DNA of 64,000 nucleotides from Heracleum sosnowskyi (lineage: Eukaryota; Streptophyta; Magnoliopsida; Apiales; Apiaceae). This document shows positions 22,901 through 32,958 of the stretch, piece after piece. Below the pieces are notes generated by a model. That model was not told the DNA's origin. It made no database searches and was given only the letters and a program-made list of their open reading frames with translations. Position 1 is the stretch's first letter; every line of letters starts with the position of its first letter. The position numbers and the translations under genes are program-made. Location of the stretch: contig CM061243.1 in NCBI GenBank assembly GCA_030848705.1, positions 6,048,001 to 6,112,000 of the forward strand. The letters run 5' to 3'.

Positions 22901-23641
22901 TCGTAATTAATAAATAAGGGAAATTACCAGCTCATTAAATGAGTCCAAAGCATATTAAACTCTTCAAGAATCAGCAATCAAGACACACAAACCAACTAGG
23001 AGTCAGTCTCCTACAAAATAGGATTCACAATCCTGATCTAAGAAGGCGACTTGGCCCCCAAGTCACCTAATTCTATTCTAAATGCAAGGCTCCTGACGCC
23101 TATATAAGGACCCTGATCCTACAATCAGAACTACGTTTTTTGGCTTGATTCTCTACATAACAGAGATACGTAGGCATCTTGTGAGGACCTGTTTAGTCAC
23201 GAACCACGAGAGCAGCCATAAAGACACGATTGTCCACCATCATTCATTGAATACAGCCGTCAACATCTAAATCTACTTTTCATTCCATAACAGTGTCCAA
23301 AACTTATGACTTTGACCATCATTATTTCAGCTCTCTAAGTAATGTATTTTTTTTTATAATTATAAATGCAGAGAATCCAGGATAACCAGATTATCAGGCT
23401 TAGAGTCAAATACAATAACAGTATACTATCATCGAATTTGAATGAAATGAAAGATGAAATCCAGAATCAAGCCAAACAATTGTTCAACAAAGGTGCTGAG
23501 AAGAGACTGATGGATATGGTTGCCCAAGTGTCTGCTGCAAAATCAAGTAACGCACAAAATAACAAAGGCAAAGGTGCAAAAAGAAAAACTGTGACGTTTG
23601 CAGCAAATTTGGCGAGGAGTTTCGATGAAGCAGATACTTAG
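13994..23641 (+). CDS. Ulp1/SENP-like cysteine protease (C48 type) carried by the MULE
   Basis: Six exons join in frame to 507 codons: 13994-14622, 14721-14898, 14985-15095, 15223-15357, 15480-15680, 23372-23641. The catalytic core shows His in NKHGHFYIICYN, Asp in VIDNI, Gln in PWQSKSN and Cys in STDCGIFVMRH, the His-Asp-Gln-Cys set of C48 proteases that cleave SUMO-like modifiers. The N-terminal part is acidic (VDGEDDDDF); the last exon is basic and Lys-rich (KGKGAKRK). The ATG at 13994 is chosen because the same exon, opened at its acceptor at 13955, meets TGA at 13973-13975 first; the gene may originally have been fused to the upstream half. The last intron holds the 7.4-kb Ty3 element, yet all coding parts remain open. 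A role in transposition is not established for this family. Confidence 0.75.
15924..16431 (+). repeat. 5' LTR of the Ty3/Tat element
   Basis: 508 bp, from TGATATGGGC to CATTCCATAACA. CCTATATAAGG, a likely TATA region, lies in the second half of the LTR. Confidence 0.95.
16466..18322 (+). CDS. Gag polyprotein of the Ty3/Tat element
   Basis: 618 aa from the ATG at 16466, which begins MARTRRTTTA just after the primer site. The N-terminal third is Thr/Pro-rich and disordered, followed by a basic patch (RRRRASKEP) and a short Gln/Glu/Lys coiled-coil-like stretch. The central gag capsid region (about residues 275-435) contains AQRWYSRLPPNSI and LSTAFISQF. Near the C-terminus CRYHKDSGHDTDDC is a zinc-knuckle-like nucleic-acid-binding motif, followed by PVINMIYGG, where the protease would normally begin. 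Gag would form the particle that packages element RNA, so this copy could be mobilised by pol proteins from relatives. Confidence 0.9.
   Translation: MARTRRTTTATESTVITTTPITTEPGSLPLTTEVVSQPAGTTPLTSEMVSQPQGTNPQTSIPHNETNPLQMVVSPLDYNLPHGAQISTTVLPMSTNPAYGLPNYPPEAGGSGHAPIIHEPYEPPYIRGLGPVPEGRYLDYSGPYSDDYSSDEGRDRAPRRRRASKEPLGRRNRGATTRTPMTAMERIRAHEAEIQKLKKNIEIEQQRRQTQPSNQGAGDVPIIDLGTPSRRQEGARAPRTEIPRSDPRVLTQLGDPDDPIPPFTEEVMDAHVSRKFKMPTIKAYDGTGDPATHVRTFSNALLLQPVTDALKCRAFPQTLAGMAQRWYSRLPPNSISCFRDLSTAFISQFISGRVHEKSSASLMNLTQGKNETLRDYLKRFTKETLNIPDLDNKVAMIALQQGTTDVFFKMSLAKHPPESMTELQQRVGKYIKAEESMKKTDTGGGNNGGSNKRKTEQEYDVKDKYPRTTRDSDSDTKFTEYARLNAPRSQILFDIEKDRDFRWPKPLRGDPEKRNKNKYCRYHKDSGHDTDDCRQLKDEIEFLIRKGKLDKFTKDGNRGNQHGNYEKKNYDTRDDDQDHNPKPRGPVINMIYGGPAATLRPNRVGGAGSPNRGYGFKR
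18340..18932 (+). pseudogene. Stray pol tail and 3' flank copy directly after gag
   Basis: 18340-18390 reads as a 16-codon tail containing TWHAPNLKVYYV and a stop. This is a diverged copy of the true pol end at 20698-20748 (TWHASNLKVNYV, stop). The following DNA also resembles what follows the true pol end (for example ACAAGTAG, ATGAGCTT). Gag is therefore followed by the end of one pol, and then by a second pol fragment. The element looks like a fusion of two copies. Confidence 0.8.
18933..20748 (+). pseudogene. RNase H-integrase remnant of the Ty3/Tat pol
   Basis: The fragment starts within the RNase H region (MKAQALADFVVEFT), is frameshifted near 19040, and continues through FYFDGPSKTKSSGAG, NNEAEYEALIAGL and VKADALSKFASS (RNase H). 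It then holds an integrase zinc finger (H...H...CERCQKH) and core (WGMDIPGPFP, LIVAIDYFTKWIEA, LVTDKGTQF). In-frame stops occur at 20134-20136 (TAG for the Trp codon), 20248-20250 and 20671-20673. Protease and reverse transcriptase are wholly missing. The product cannot be active, and the element would depend on other copies. Confidence 0.9.
21111..21406 (+). repeat. 74-bp tandem repeat, four copies
   Basis: Units begin GTTGAAACCTCAAATGAGG at 21111, 21185, 21259 and 21333, exactly 74 bp apart, with only a few differences in the fourth; a fifth unit starts at 21407 and then diverges. Confidence 0.95.
21846..22200 (+). repeat. 115-bp GTCGA-rich tandem repeat
   Basis: TGAGGTCGAAAAAGACC recurs at 21851, 21966 and 22081, 115 bp apart. 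Sub-motifs CCTGGTCGAA and GAGGTCGAAA repeat irregularly beyond both ends, suggesting that the 115-bp unit itself grew from a shorter GGTCGAAA-type unit. Confidence 0.9.
22351..22575 (+). repeat. 51-bp tandem repeat with internal palindrome
   Basis: AATTCCTAAAATAT recurs at 22352, 22403, 22454, 22505 and 22556, a 51-bp period. Each unit carries ATTCCTAAAATATTAGGAAT, which can fold on itself. Confidence 0.95.
22785..23292 (+). repeat. 3' LTR of the Ty3/Tat element
   Basis: 508 bp, differing from the 5' LTR at one base by eye. It is directly followed by the GTGTC duplication and the rest of the Ulp1 intron. Confidence 0.95.
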
Positions 23642-23820
23642 ATATTTCATTCTTCAAATTAAATTGAAAAATTATGGATCATGCTTCAAAAATTGAAACT
23701 GTATTGATGAATTATAGCTGTTATTTCACTATTTCTAGAAATGTGGATACCAGTGACTTGTTTATGATACTTTAGTAATTTCTGTATGACATTTTACAAA
23801 AAATGTGTCTGATTTTTAGT

Positions 23821-23955
23821 GATTTTTGTGAGCCATATACACTGGCTTGTGAAAACTGGGGATTTTTTCGAGTTGTTAATCATGGTGTATTTGAAAATGG
23901 GATGAATGAAATGATTGATGGAGTTCGTAAGTTTCATGAGAACAATTGTTCTTAA
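23821..23955 (+). pseudogene. Fragment of a 2-oxoglutarate/Fe(II) dioxygenase gene (N-terminal domain)
   Basis: One frame reads ...ACENWGFFRVVNHGV... and then EMIDGVRKFHE before a stop at 23953-23955. ACENWGFFxVVNHG is the signature of the DIOX_N domain of plant 2OG-Fe(II) oxygenases, and the following MIDGVRKFHE fits the ACC-oxidase-homologue branch. No start codon, catalytic HxD...H core or other exons are present. It lies between the convergent Ulp1 and FAR1 genes inside the MULE, so it is probably captured host sequence, as in Pack-MULEs. It could also have been there from an older insertion. Confidence 0.75.
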
Positions 23956-24302
23956 ATTGTACTTGTATTGCACAATAATGTACATTGGAAGAGAAATCGC
24001 CATTGCTCAGATAATAAGAATAGTGCCAAACAAAACTCTATGAACCATAAGATACATAATATTTGAGCATTAAAAATTCTATAATATTCTAGTTAAAAAT
24101 TTTAGCATAAGATACATGTATCAAGAACAATATTTGTTCATCAAAATTTCTAAATCAAATAAAGAATCCTAAATCATTTATATGAAAATTGTAGTAATCT
24201 GTACACAAAGAAATTAACAGTACCAACTATAACTCAAAACAATTTCTATAACATTTGAGCAATTTTAAATCTATACAAGTACCATGAAGGAATAACAAAA
24301 AT

Positions 24303-27300
24303 CTATGCATCTGTCATTTGTTCTTTTGTGCCCACTTTCTGCTTCTGCGGACAAGTTCTTGAGTCATGAGTTGTAGCATCGCATTTTTTACATTTTCGAA
24401 TTCTTTTCCTTGATTTAGTCACTGCTTTCTCTCTTTCACTAACTAATCTCTTAAATTAATTCCCTTTGTTCTTACAAACTTTTGGTGGCAGAACATTGAG
24501 CTCTCCTACAGGCTGTTGACCGATCATAGTTGCCATATGATCCTTTTTTGTGAACTCAACAACATCCCCACCATCATCAAGATCTTTATTCAACTGAGTT
24601 ATAGTTTTTTGGACATAGTCAAGTCTGCCCACTTGAACTCCAGCCTTGTTAACTTCCTGACGAAAATCAAACCAAATATTCGTCAACTTTAAAGAAACCT
24701 GCTCCATTTTAAAGTAATCATTAGATACTGAAATTGATAAAGTCCCGCTTTCAGCAATCTTCATCCACCGGTTCAAAACGAGGCTTCTAGGAAACTTTGT
24801 CACCCCTATTTGCTTCAAACCACAAAACGCGTGCCTGCAAACTATTCCACACATAACAAATTTTTGGCACGAACAAACAGCATGATTTCTACTCACAGAG
24901 ACCTGTACAAAAGTACATAAAATACATTAATAAAAGGAGTGAAAAACATATTAAAAATAAAATGGACTCTGTAATTACCATAATTACAAAGAAATCAGTA
25001 CAATACTATTGTTCAAAAATAAATAAATTCTTCAAAGAGACATCACTAAAAAATATATACTGACAATCATTATAATCGTCGTTCAGGTAATCATTATAAT
25101 CACTAAAAAAATAGACTAAGAATCACTACAGACGTGCAAAAACAGCCACGCAAGCTCCTATATTAGAATAACCACCTACTAGTTCTTTCGCAAAGCTAAA
25201 ACTTTTGCTCATACCAATATTTACTTTAGAAGCATCAAACACAAAATTTATCAAAATAGTGGTCATCTCCCTATTAATCCTCAAAAACTGCTTACCATTT
25301 TCAGTTGCTAACGGATGGCTATGTATGTATGATGTTATATGTTGAGTCGAGTAGAGATAGCTAGGTTTTAAGTTCACACAGACCAGGATTGACTGTGACA
25401 GACTCCAAGAAAGGACTTCAATTTGTAAATTCTAATTATGTATAGAATATGTGGAACTCATTGCTGAGTAGTTCGTTTTCTATTATGTTAAATAATAGAC
25501 TAACAAATCATTATAATCATAGCGCCGTTCAGGTAATCATTATAATCACTAAAAATATAGACTAATAATCACTACAGACCTGTACAAAATCACTAAAATA
25601 GCATTAGAATCATTAAAAAGTTACTTCAGTCAAAAAATAAAAAAATACAAAATAAAAAAATAAAAAGTTAAAAAAATGTATCAATATTAGTCATGACAAT
25701 ATTACTATGAATACAATAATATTTAAGAAAATTGTTGAATGAATTATAGAATGAAACTTTACCTTAAAAAGTTTATCTTTTACTTTGACACCCCTAATTT
25801 CAAGATGAGTAACACCATCAATTTCCTCCATACGCTTGATTTGCATATCCAGACACGATAATATTATTTCTTCCTGAACTTTATAAAATATGGCACGTGT
25901 GAATAAATCTGCAGCATCATCTTCAATATACCATGTCGATAGTGTAGTAGGAATAGTGGACTTGGACTCGTGATCTAGCCTAGCTGTTTCATTCCTCTGT
26001 CTTTCCATTGCTGTTTGAAAACGAATCCAAAATTCACATAGAGTATCTCCTTGTTTATGAAACTGCCCAAAGAAAAAATTCTCACTCTCCGACCTTGATG
26101 TTGTTCTCATCAAACCAAACATGGGCTTTTCTCTAAAAAATGCCGGAATCCATGAAGACCTAATAGCATACATATCGGACAACCATTTATTGCCTTCTAA
26201 CTTGAACTCATTTATCACAGACTCACATCCTTTCTCAAACTCATCAATTTCCAAAATTGACGACCATATGTACTTTTTCATTTTCTCCATAAAATCAGTC
26301 TCCTTACATAAGCGATTACCAAGTTGCAAAACACCAATAATCACCAATACTGAGTAAATTTAACAAATGTTAACACACTACTTAAAAGACAAAATTAATT
26401 ATTGATTAATACTTTCACTATGAAGTACCACCATCTGCATTAGCAAAAACTGTCAGTTTAAAGGGCTGCATAACTTCCTTTTTAAAAAAAATATTTCCCT
26501 ATAAATTTTTATGAATAATATTAAATTTATAGATTTAGGACTAACATGAAACAAATGCACTTGTCAAATAATAAAAAAAACTGCATGATTTGCACATGTT
26601 AGCATCTAAAAGTATTTTTTGTTTTATGAAAGTCAAATATCTTACTGAATTTTACAGGGTGTCTTTAGATTCTCAAGTCTAACAAATGCCATGTAAAGTT
26701 CAAATAAGGTAGATAGTTTTCACGATCATACTCTATATGCTCATTTCATATTTATATGTAAACAAAGTTCTTCACAAGCTTTTCTGTAGATAAATCTTGG
26801 CAGCAGTGAAAATGCAGCTATAAAAATGCAGGAGATATAACAGTACTAATTAAAGATATGCTCCATAAACCCTTAATTCAACTATAATGTATAAAAGTAA
26901 AATGTTGTTCAATTATACTCCAAAACTTTCACTAACTTCCGTAAAAAAGGGAATTATAATTGTTCTCTACATTATGAGGTGCTAATCATATTATTTTATA
27001 ATATAATCAATCTGCAGAAAAAGTATACCAAATGGTAATTAAAAAAGTATACCTTGATGGGAAATTTTTGCATAATGTGCCACATGCATAGGCGATGCCT
27101 ACTTTCAATCAAACCATTTTTTGCAGAAAATGAAGCAGGGACTGCTACCTTCATAGCAGCACACTGATTGGTAACAATGACAACTGGATTTCGTCCCATC
27201 GCCTTCACAAAATGATCAAAAGCCCAAGTATAATCCTCAATACTTTCTTGTGATAGAAGGCAAGCTGCAAAGGTAACACATTTATAGTGTTTATCCACAC

Positions 27301-29295
27301 CCGTAAATGGCGCAAAAATCATATTATACCTGTATTACACAAAAAAACAGAAAGTATTGACATCATAATTATTTTACTGATTATTAATAATAACTACGAT
27401 GATTCAATGTAACTTGTACAGTGTAGCAACTATCAATTAAAAACAAAATATTTACGACGACTCAAAGACTTAATTTGTAGTCACCCCTGTTTTCAGTAAA
27501 ACAACTTAAAGAATCAAGTTAACCGTAAGAATCAATAAATATATCACTAGAATGTCATACAATATGTCGCTAAATTGTACCAAAACAATCACATATAAAA
27601 TGTAATACAGTTTTTACTTACTTGTTTGTATCAAAAGTCGCATCAAACGAGACTGCATCACCATAAAGTTCATAATTTCTCTGGCCAATTGCATCAGCCC
27701 AAAACAGCTTCGTTAAGTGCCCGGAAGAATCAATCTCATAAGCAATATAAAAAGACTCCGAAGTCTCTTGATTTACCTTAAACTTGTCAATTATCATTTG
27801 TCCATCCCTTTCACCAACAAATTCTTTTACATCTCGATTAAAATTTCTAAAATCACGCAAGGTAGCTCCTATATTAGAATAACCACCTACCAGTTCTTTC
27901 GCAAAGGTAAAACTTTTGCTCATACCAATATTTACTTTAGAAGCATCAAACGCAAAATTTCTCAAAATAGTGGTCATCTCCCTATTAATCCTCAAAAACT
28001 GCCTACCATTTTCAGTTGCTAACGGATGGTTATGTATTTCAACAAAAGAGAAGACATAATATGTACCCCCATGGATATACTTCAAAACCATCTTGGCTTT
28101 ACATCCACACCTTTGAGAACCAGTCCGCCTTCTCTGAACAACTTTATCAGAATTATGATCATTAGGATCATTGAACCCTTCATTACTACAAACATAATGT
28201 TTAAGTAAAATAGTCTTATTGTCATCATCTTTCTTTTCTGTTGTTTTACGGACACCAAATCCACCCAACCGAGCATATTGTTTGTAAAACTTGTAACCTT
28301 TATCTAAAGTCTCAAAAACCTGATTGGTAAATGGTATACCAATATCACCAACACATCTAGGTTTATAATACCTTTTACCACCAGGCGACACGATGTAGTT
28401 TGTTTCAGAACATTCACTTTCTGTTAAAGAGAGATCAGTACTAACACCATTACTAATTTCAGAATTAATCAGAGATGAATCGCAACAACTTGAACCTGAA
28501 AATTAAACATGTTAAGATTAGATTTGTTAAGGATAATTGAAAGATTACTCAATCATTAGTTAAATTGGTAATGTGAACAGTTTAGCTTCGACTAAGACAT
28601 ACTTCAACTGAAAATTAAAAAAAGGATCACTCGATAAATCACTTAATATAGATGCTAGGTTCACAAACTTACTCAAAAATCAAAAACAGTGTCTAAGTAA
28701 CTTAGTTTAATACATAATCATAAAAATACCTGATTACTTCAAATCGATTTCCTTTCATCACATATACATGACTTAATCACAGTAGCTAATAAACAAAACA
28801 GGTTAACATTATTTAATTTCCTTGCCGCTACTTGAAGATCTTTAATTTACTGAATCTTTACTGAAAAACAGGTTGGATCATACAACCTGTATGATTTGAT
28901 TAACATTATTTAACATAATTGAAAACGAACTACTCAGCAATTAGTTCCACTTATTCTATACATAATCAGAATTTACAAACAGTAGACTTTATACTAACTA
29001 ATAACAACAAATTCAACATCTTGGAAAAGAAACAAAACAAATACATTAAATCATAAGAAAAATCACTAAAAATACACAAATTGAATATAATATTACAAAA
29101 ATCACTAAGCGAAAATACGAATTACAATATTACATGATAAAACCAGTAATTGAACATCGAAATCACAAAAAAACAACAAAATCACAAACTAATAGCGTAA
29201 AAAATCATAAATTTAATAAATTTAACAAACTTCAAGCTCAGGAAAGTAATTTTACCTTGATTCTCACTAATTTTCATTAAATCTGTTGTAATCAT
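24303..29295 (-). pseudogene. FAR1-type MULE transposase (autonomy gene, now damaged)
   Basis: Exons on the - strand: 29295-29256, 28495-27622, 27329-27053, 26323-25763, 24902-24303, about 783 codons. Domains in order: FAR1 DNA-binding zinc region (FYKQYARLGGFGVRK, CSNEG, RRTGSQRCGCKAKM, HNHPLA), MULE DDE core (first Asp in VSFDATFDTNK; CMWHIMQKFP; RTTSRSESEN), SWIM zinc finger CSCQKFVMCGIVCRHAF, and C-terminal knuckle RKCKKCDATTHDSRTCP. Damage: the usual TDQ of the second catalytic Asp reads TNQ (VIVTNQCAAMK); the exon-4 acceptor is AA instead of AG (26325-26324); a TAA at 24458-24456 cuts off the C-terminal knuckle. The gene starts close to the right terminus with a CT-rich leader, as expected if the terminus supplies its promoter. 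Catalysis is unlikely. Confidence 0.85.
25081..25577. repeat. Duplicated and partly inverted transposase pieces in intron 4
   Basis: 25148-25320 is a close copy of exon-2 sequence at about 27862-28035, same orientation. 25420-25480 is an inverted copy of the gene's upstream segment at about 28920-28980 (TGAGTAGTTCGTTTTC). The block is bracketed by direct copies of CGTTCAGGTAATCATTATAA at about 25080 and 25511. Confidence 0.8.
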
Positions 29296-30041
29296 CTTGA
29301 AGAAACTGAAAACGCAACTTTTATGAGAGAAAAACAGAGAGATATAGAAAGAGATACAAAAGAGAGATTCAAAAACACTTTACTAGATGCGTGATAACAG
29401 ATGAAAGAGACAGCACCGAGGAGAGTGGAGAGATAGCTAGAGAGAGAAAGAGCGTGGAGAGAATGATGTGAGAGAAACAGATAACGGTTTTATGACGCAT
29501 TCAATAACAAAATCAATGTCTTTTGTATTTTTTTTATGTAATTAAATCAATGGCTGAGATTAAAGGATACTAATATTTAATCAATGGTGTAGATTAGTTT
29601 CTAGTTTCTATTTTAAAATTGGTTTCTATTTGATCACTAGCCTATATATATATATCGGGTAATTTTCGGGTTTCGGATTGAGATCGGGTTTTGATCGGAT
29701 TTCGGTTTTCGGGTCGGATTTCGGATCGGTATGTCTAAAATTCAAATTCAAATCCAAATCCAAATATTTTCGGGTTTAAAAATTAAATCCAAATCCAAAT
29801 CCAAATCCAAAAAATCGGGTTCGGTAAATCCAAAATTTCGGATTTCGGATCGGGTATCCGTTGGATCGGATTATTTTGTCATCCCTAGACACACAAGCTA
29901 AAATATTTGAAAAGTAGGGATAACAAGGTCAATGCAGCTTATGAAAGGGATACTAATTCTCTGCCACTGATAAGATGATAAGATCAAACTTGAATAATAG
30001 ACTTGCAATAACAGAAACTCATAAAAATTAACACACAAAAA

Positions 30042-31674
30042 ATGGCTTTTATGCAAGGAGATACAAGATCGTTGTTGGAAGACGTTGTGGTTGCTGTTCT
30101 ACCATTGATCATCTTACTCTTCTTCATCAAATGGTTATTTTTCAATGCCCCATTGAGCAACAAAAGATTGCCACCTTCACCATCAAGACTCCCAGTACTT
30201 GGAAACTTCCATCAGCTAGGACTTCTTCCACACCGCAATCTGCGATCTTTAGCTCAAAAACATGGTCCTGTCATGCTTCTTCACTTTGGCAGTGTGCCTA
30301 CTCTTGTACTATCCTCTGCGGATGCAGCCCGTGAAGTCATGAAAATTCAGGACTTAATGTTCTGTGACAGGCCTGATTCAAGTCTTTTTAGGCGTCTGCT
30401 CTATGACGGGAAGAATATATCTGTGGCACCTTATGGAGAGTACTGGAGGCAGCTAAAAAGCATCACGGTTCTGCAGCTTTTAAGCAACAAAAGGGTGCAG
30501 TCATTTCGTAAACTAAGAGAAGAAGAAACTGCCCTTTTGGTTAACAGGATTAGAGCATTGTCCTCTTCTTCAGTACCCATAAATTTAAGTGAGTTGTTTG
30601 TAACACTAACCAATGATATATCCTGTAGATCTGCGTTTGGGAAGAAGTACAGTGAAGAGGGAAGTGGGAGGGAATTTAAGAAGCTTTTGAAGCAGTTTCT
30701 GGAGTTACTGGGTAGTTATAGTTTTGCGGATTTTGTTCCATGGCTAGGATGGGTTGATCGAATCAGTGGTTTGGACGCGAAAGTGGACAGAGTTTCTAAA
30801 AAACTTGATGAATTCCTCCAAGGCGTTGTTCAAGAACACGTAAATAAACAAGAAATACATCTTGGAGGGAAAAATGTACAATTAGAACATAACGAAGACT
30901 TTGTAGATATCTTGCTCAGGATTCAGAAGGAAACTACTCATAGCATATCAATCGAAAATGATAGTGTGAAGGCTATCCTCGTGGTAAATACTCACTACAG
31001 ACACTTTTTTCTTCTTTAAAGTACATTTGTGTTGTGCTTACATTATTCTGATTTATGTTAAGGATATATATGCTGCTGGAACTGATACCACGGCTACAAT
31101 CCTAGAGTGGGCAATGTCAGAACTCCTGAGGCACCCAAATGCCATGAGTACTGTGCAAAAGGAGATAAGAGAAATTCTTGGTTGCAGACCTTATATAACA
31201 GACGAAGATTTTGGGAAAATGCAGTATCTGAGAGCAGTGATTAAAGAAACTCTCCGTCTGCATCCACCAATACCCTTGTTGGTTCCAAGATCAGCACGCG
31301 GAGATGTGAAATTAAACGGTTACGACATTGCTGCTGGAACAATGGTCATAAGTAATGTCTGGGCTATAGGAAGAGACCCCGCAACATGGAACGAACCAGA
31401 GGAGTTTCAGCCAGAGAGGTTCTTGAATTCCTCTATCGATTTCAAAGGACAAGATTTTCAATTGATTCCCTTTGGAGCTGGCAGAAGAGGCTGCCCTGGA
31501 ATTGCTTTCGCCATGGCCACCAATGAATTTGTGTTGGCAAATCTTCTGCATAAATTTGACTGGAAGTTGCCTGACGGTAGAAACGGGGAGGATTTGGACA
31601 TGAGTGAAAGGCCTAGTTTAACAATCCAAAGAAAAGTTCCTCTCCTTGCTGTCGCAACTTCATCTTGCTGCTAG
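30042..31674 (+). CDS. CYP71-type cytochrome P450, gene D (intact)
   Basis: Exon 1 30042-30983, 79-bp intron with GT...AG borders, exon 2 31063-31674; 517 aa. The ATG in AAAAAATGGCT leads into a hydrophobic anchor (VVVAVLPLIILLFFIKWLFF), then the hinge LPPSPSRLP. Motifs: WRQLKS, AGTDTT, KETLR, PERF and FGAGRRGCPG with the haem Cys at residue 458. It is the close partner of gene E and differs from the B/F subtype at the N-terminus (MAFMQGDTRS) and in having a short, uninterrupted intron. Expected role: ER-anchored oxidation in specialised metabolism, substrate unknown. The hAT/MULE nest lies between it and gene B; the promoter-proximal 150 bp are shared with gene E's upstream spacer. Confidence 0.95.
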
Positions 31675-32462
31675 TGTACGTAAAAAGGCCAAGACTGTTT
31701 TCAGCTCCATCACCTTGAGGTAGCTCTTGGAGTTGGTGTTTGCATGACAGCTTGATGTTGTGAAAGTTGTCTTTGTTGGTTGAATAAAATATGAAAATTG
31801 AAGACCGGACCGCATGTCTGTTCGATCGAACGATCCATTTGTAGATGTTGTATGACTTTTTATCAATGAATTATTTGAATTTGAAAATTAAAATCTAAAT
31901 AAGGTCTTTGCCCTATTTATATTATCTTACAACAATACAATGCAAGGTGAAGAGAAAAGTAATAACAGAATAACATCAGATGAATGAATACTATAAACAT
32001 GTTGTCGCTACATTATACAATCTATTTACAAAACAAGGTGCAACTCTGACTTCTTCCCTTTAAATGTCCATGAAAAGAATTCATACTGTGATGCAGTTAT
32101 TATTTATCAGTTGTTCAAATATTACAGTGATGTTAGTATTTCTTCAATTTGTCGCATGTTACTTAGTTTATTATTCTGTTTGTCGAATATGTTCTCTATT
32201 TCAGGTACATCTCAAGTGTTCAAGTGCCAAGGATTTTCCACTGATTTCTCAAATATATCAGTTCTAGGCCATGTTGCTCGGCTGAAGCTTGTATGTATTA
32301 TAATTCCTACCGTTGTTGGAGGAATTTCGTAACAACACAAATAAGAGGTTTTATGGTAAGTGGTGGCTGGACTTGTACGATACTCCTCAGAAATTGAATA
32401 GAAAATGGGTTTTTTCTCTTGCTTTTTGCCGAGGGTCAATTGTCGTATCGTACGAGGTGCCT
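31675..32462. other. 3' flank of gene D and unassigned spacer
   Basis: The first 100 bp match the 3' flank of gene E (CAAGACTG, CTCCATCACCTTGAGGTAGC). The remainder to 32462 has no domain or element ends that I recognise; short frames there show no family resemblance. Confidence 0.5.
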
Positions 32463-32958
32463 ACAACTTGGCAAGAACAACATTCAAATTGAACATAAAG
32501 AAGACTTTGTTGATATCTTGCTTAGGATTCAAAAGGAAACTACTCATGGTATATCAATCGACAATGATAGTGTCAAGGCTATCCTCTTGGTAAGTACTAA
32601 TTTAGGACAATTCTTTCTTTCTTTTTGAAGTATATATATGTGTTATCCCCTTGTCTCGTGGTATACTAAACATCCATCTAATCTCGGTAATTAAAGGTTG
32701 ATGGCTCAAACATGGGTATGTCATGTTTAATATTCTGCATTTGACCAAATCTTGGTAAAATTATGTGCCTGTCTTGATATTAATTACTAATTAGCTGATA
32801 ACCCGTGCCAAACACGGGTTGATATTAAAATATTAATAAAAATCGCAATGAAATCAAAAAATAAACTAAATCAATAATTCTTTGGATTACATAGTTGTAG
32901 GGAATCGAACCCACGGTGAAACCAAAGAAATTAAATCAAATAAATAAATCTTGTTTTT

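Larger units (their letters stand above)
15924..23292 (+). mobile_element. Ty3/Tat-lineage LTR retrotransposon, rearranged and non-autonomous
   Basis: Two 508-bp LTRs (TG...CA) lie in direct orientation and are flanked by GTGTC at 15919-15923 and 23293-23297, a 5-bp target duplication. I see one difference between the LTRs (T/C in AAATGYAAGG), so the insertion is recent. A candidate primer site, TGGCGCCGACTGTGGGG, follows the 5' LTR at 16434; only its first 8 nt match a tRNA-Asp 3' end well. The polypurine tract AAATTGGGGGGCAAA (22770-22784) precedes the 3' LTR. Gag is intact; protease and reverse transcriptase are absent. Confidence 0.95.
7791..29642. mobile_element. Giant Mutator-like element (21.85 kb) with Ulp1 and FAR1-type genes
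   Basis: The left end GAGTCCTATTCAAATAG and the right end, read inwards on the - strand as GGCTAGTGATCAAATAG, share TCAAATAGAAAC and then TAGAAACTAGAAACTAA. The flanks at 7781-7790 and 29643-29652 are both TATATATATA, compatible with a 9-11 bp MULE target duplication, though low complexity weakens this. Inside are a Ulp1-like gene (+) and a MULE transposase gene (-), each starting near one terminus and converging. The layout matches the Ulp1-carrying MULEs known in plants (KI-MULE of Arabidopsis, CUMULE of melon). Without the 7.4-kb Ty3 insertion it would be about 14.5 kb. Confidence 0.85.
6914..29887. mobile_element. hAT-type element split by a 21.9-kb Mutator-like insertion
   Basis: The left end TAGGGATGACAA and right end TTGTCATCCCTA are inverted copies. 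Both are flanked by the same 8 bp, GACACACA (6906-6913 and 29888-29895), the hAT target-duplication length. The arms (6914-7790 and 29643-29887) are rich in subterminal GGGTTCGG/TCGGATCGG motifs, typical of plant hAT ends. Removing the nested MULE leaves about 1.1 kb without coding sequence, so it was probably non-autonomous. The spacer outside the duplication is continuous with the homologous F-E spacer. Confidence 0.85.
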
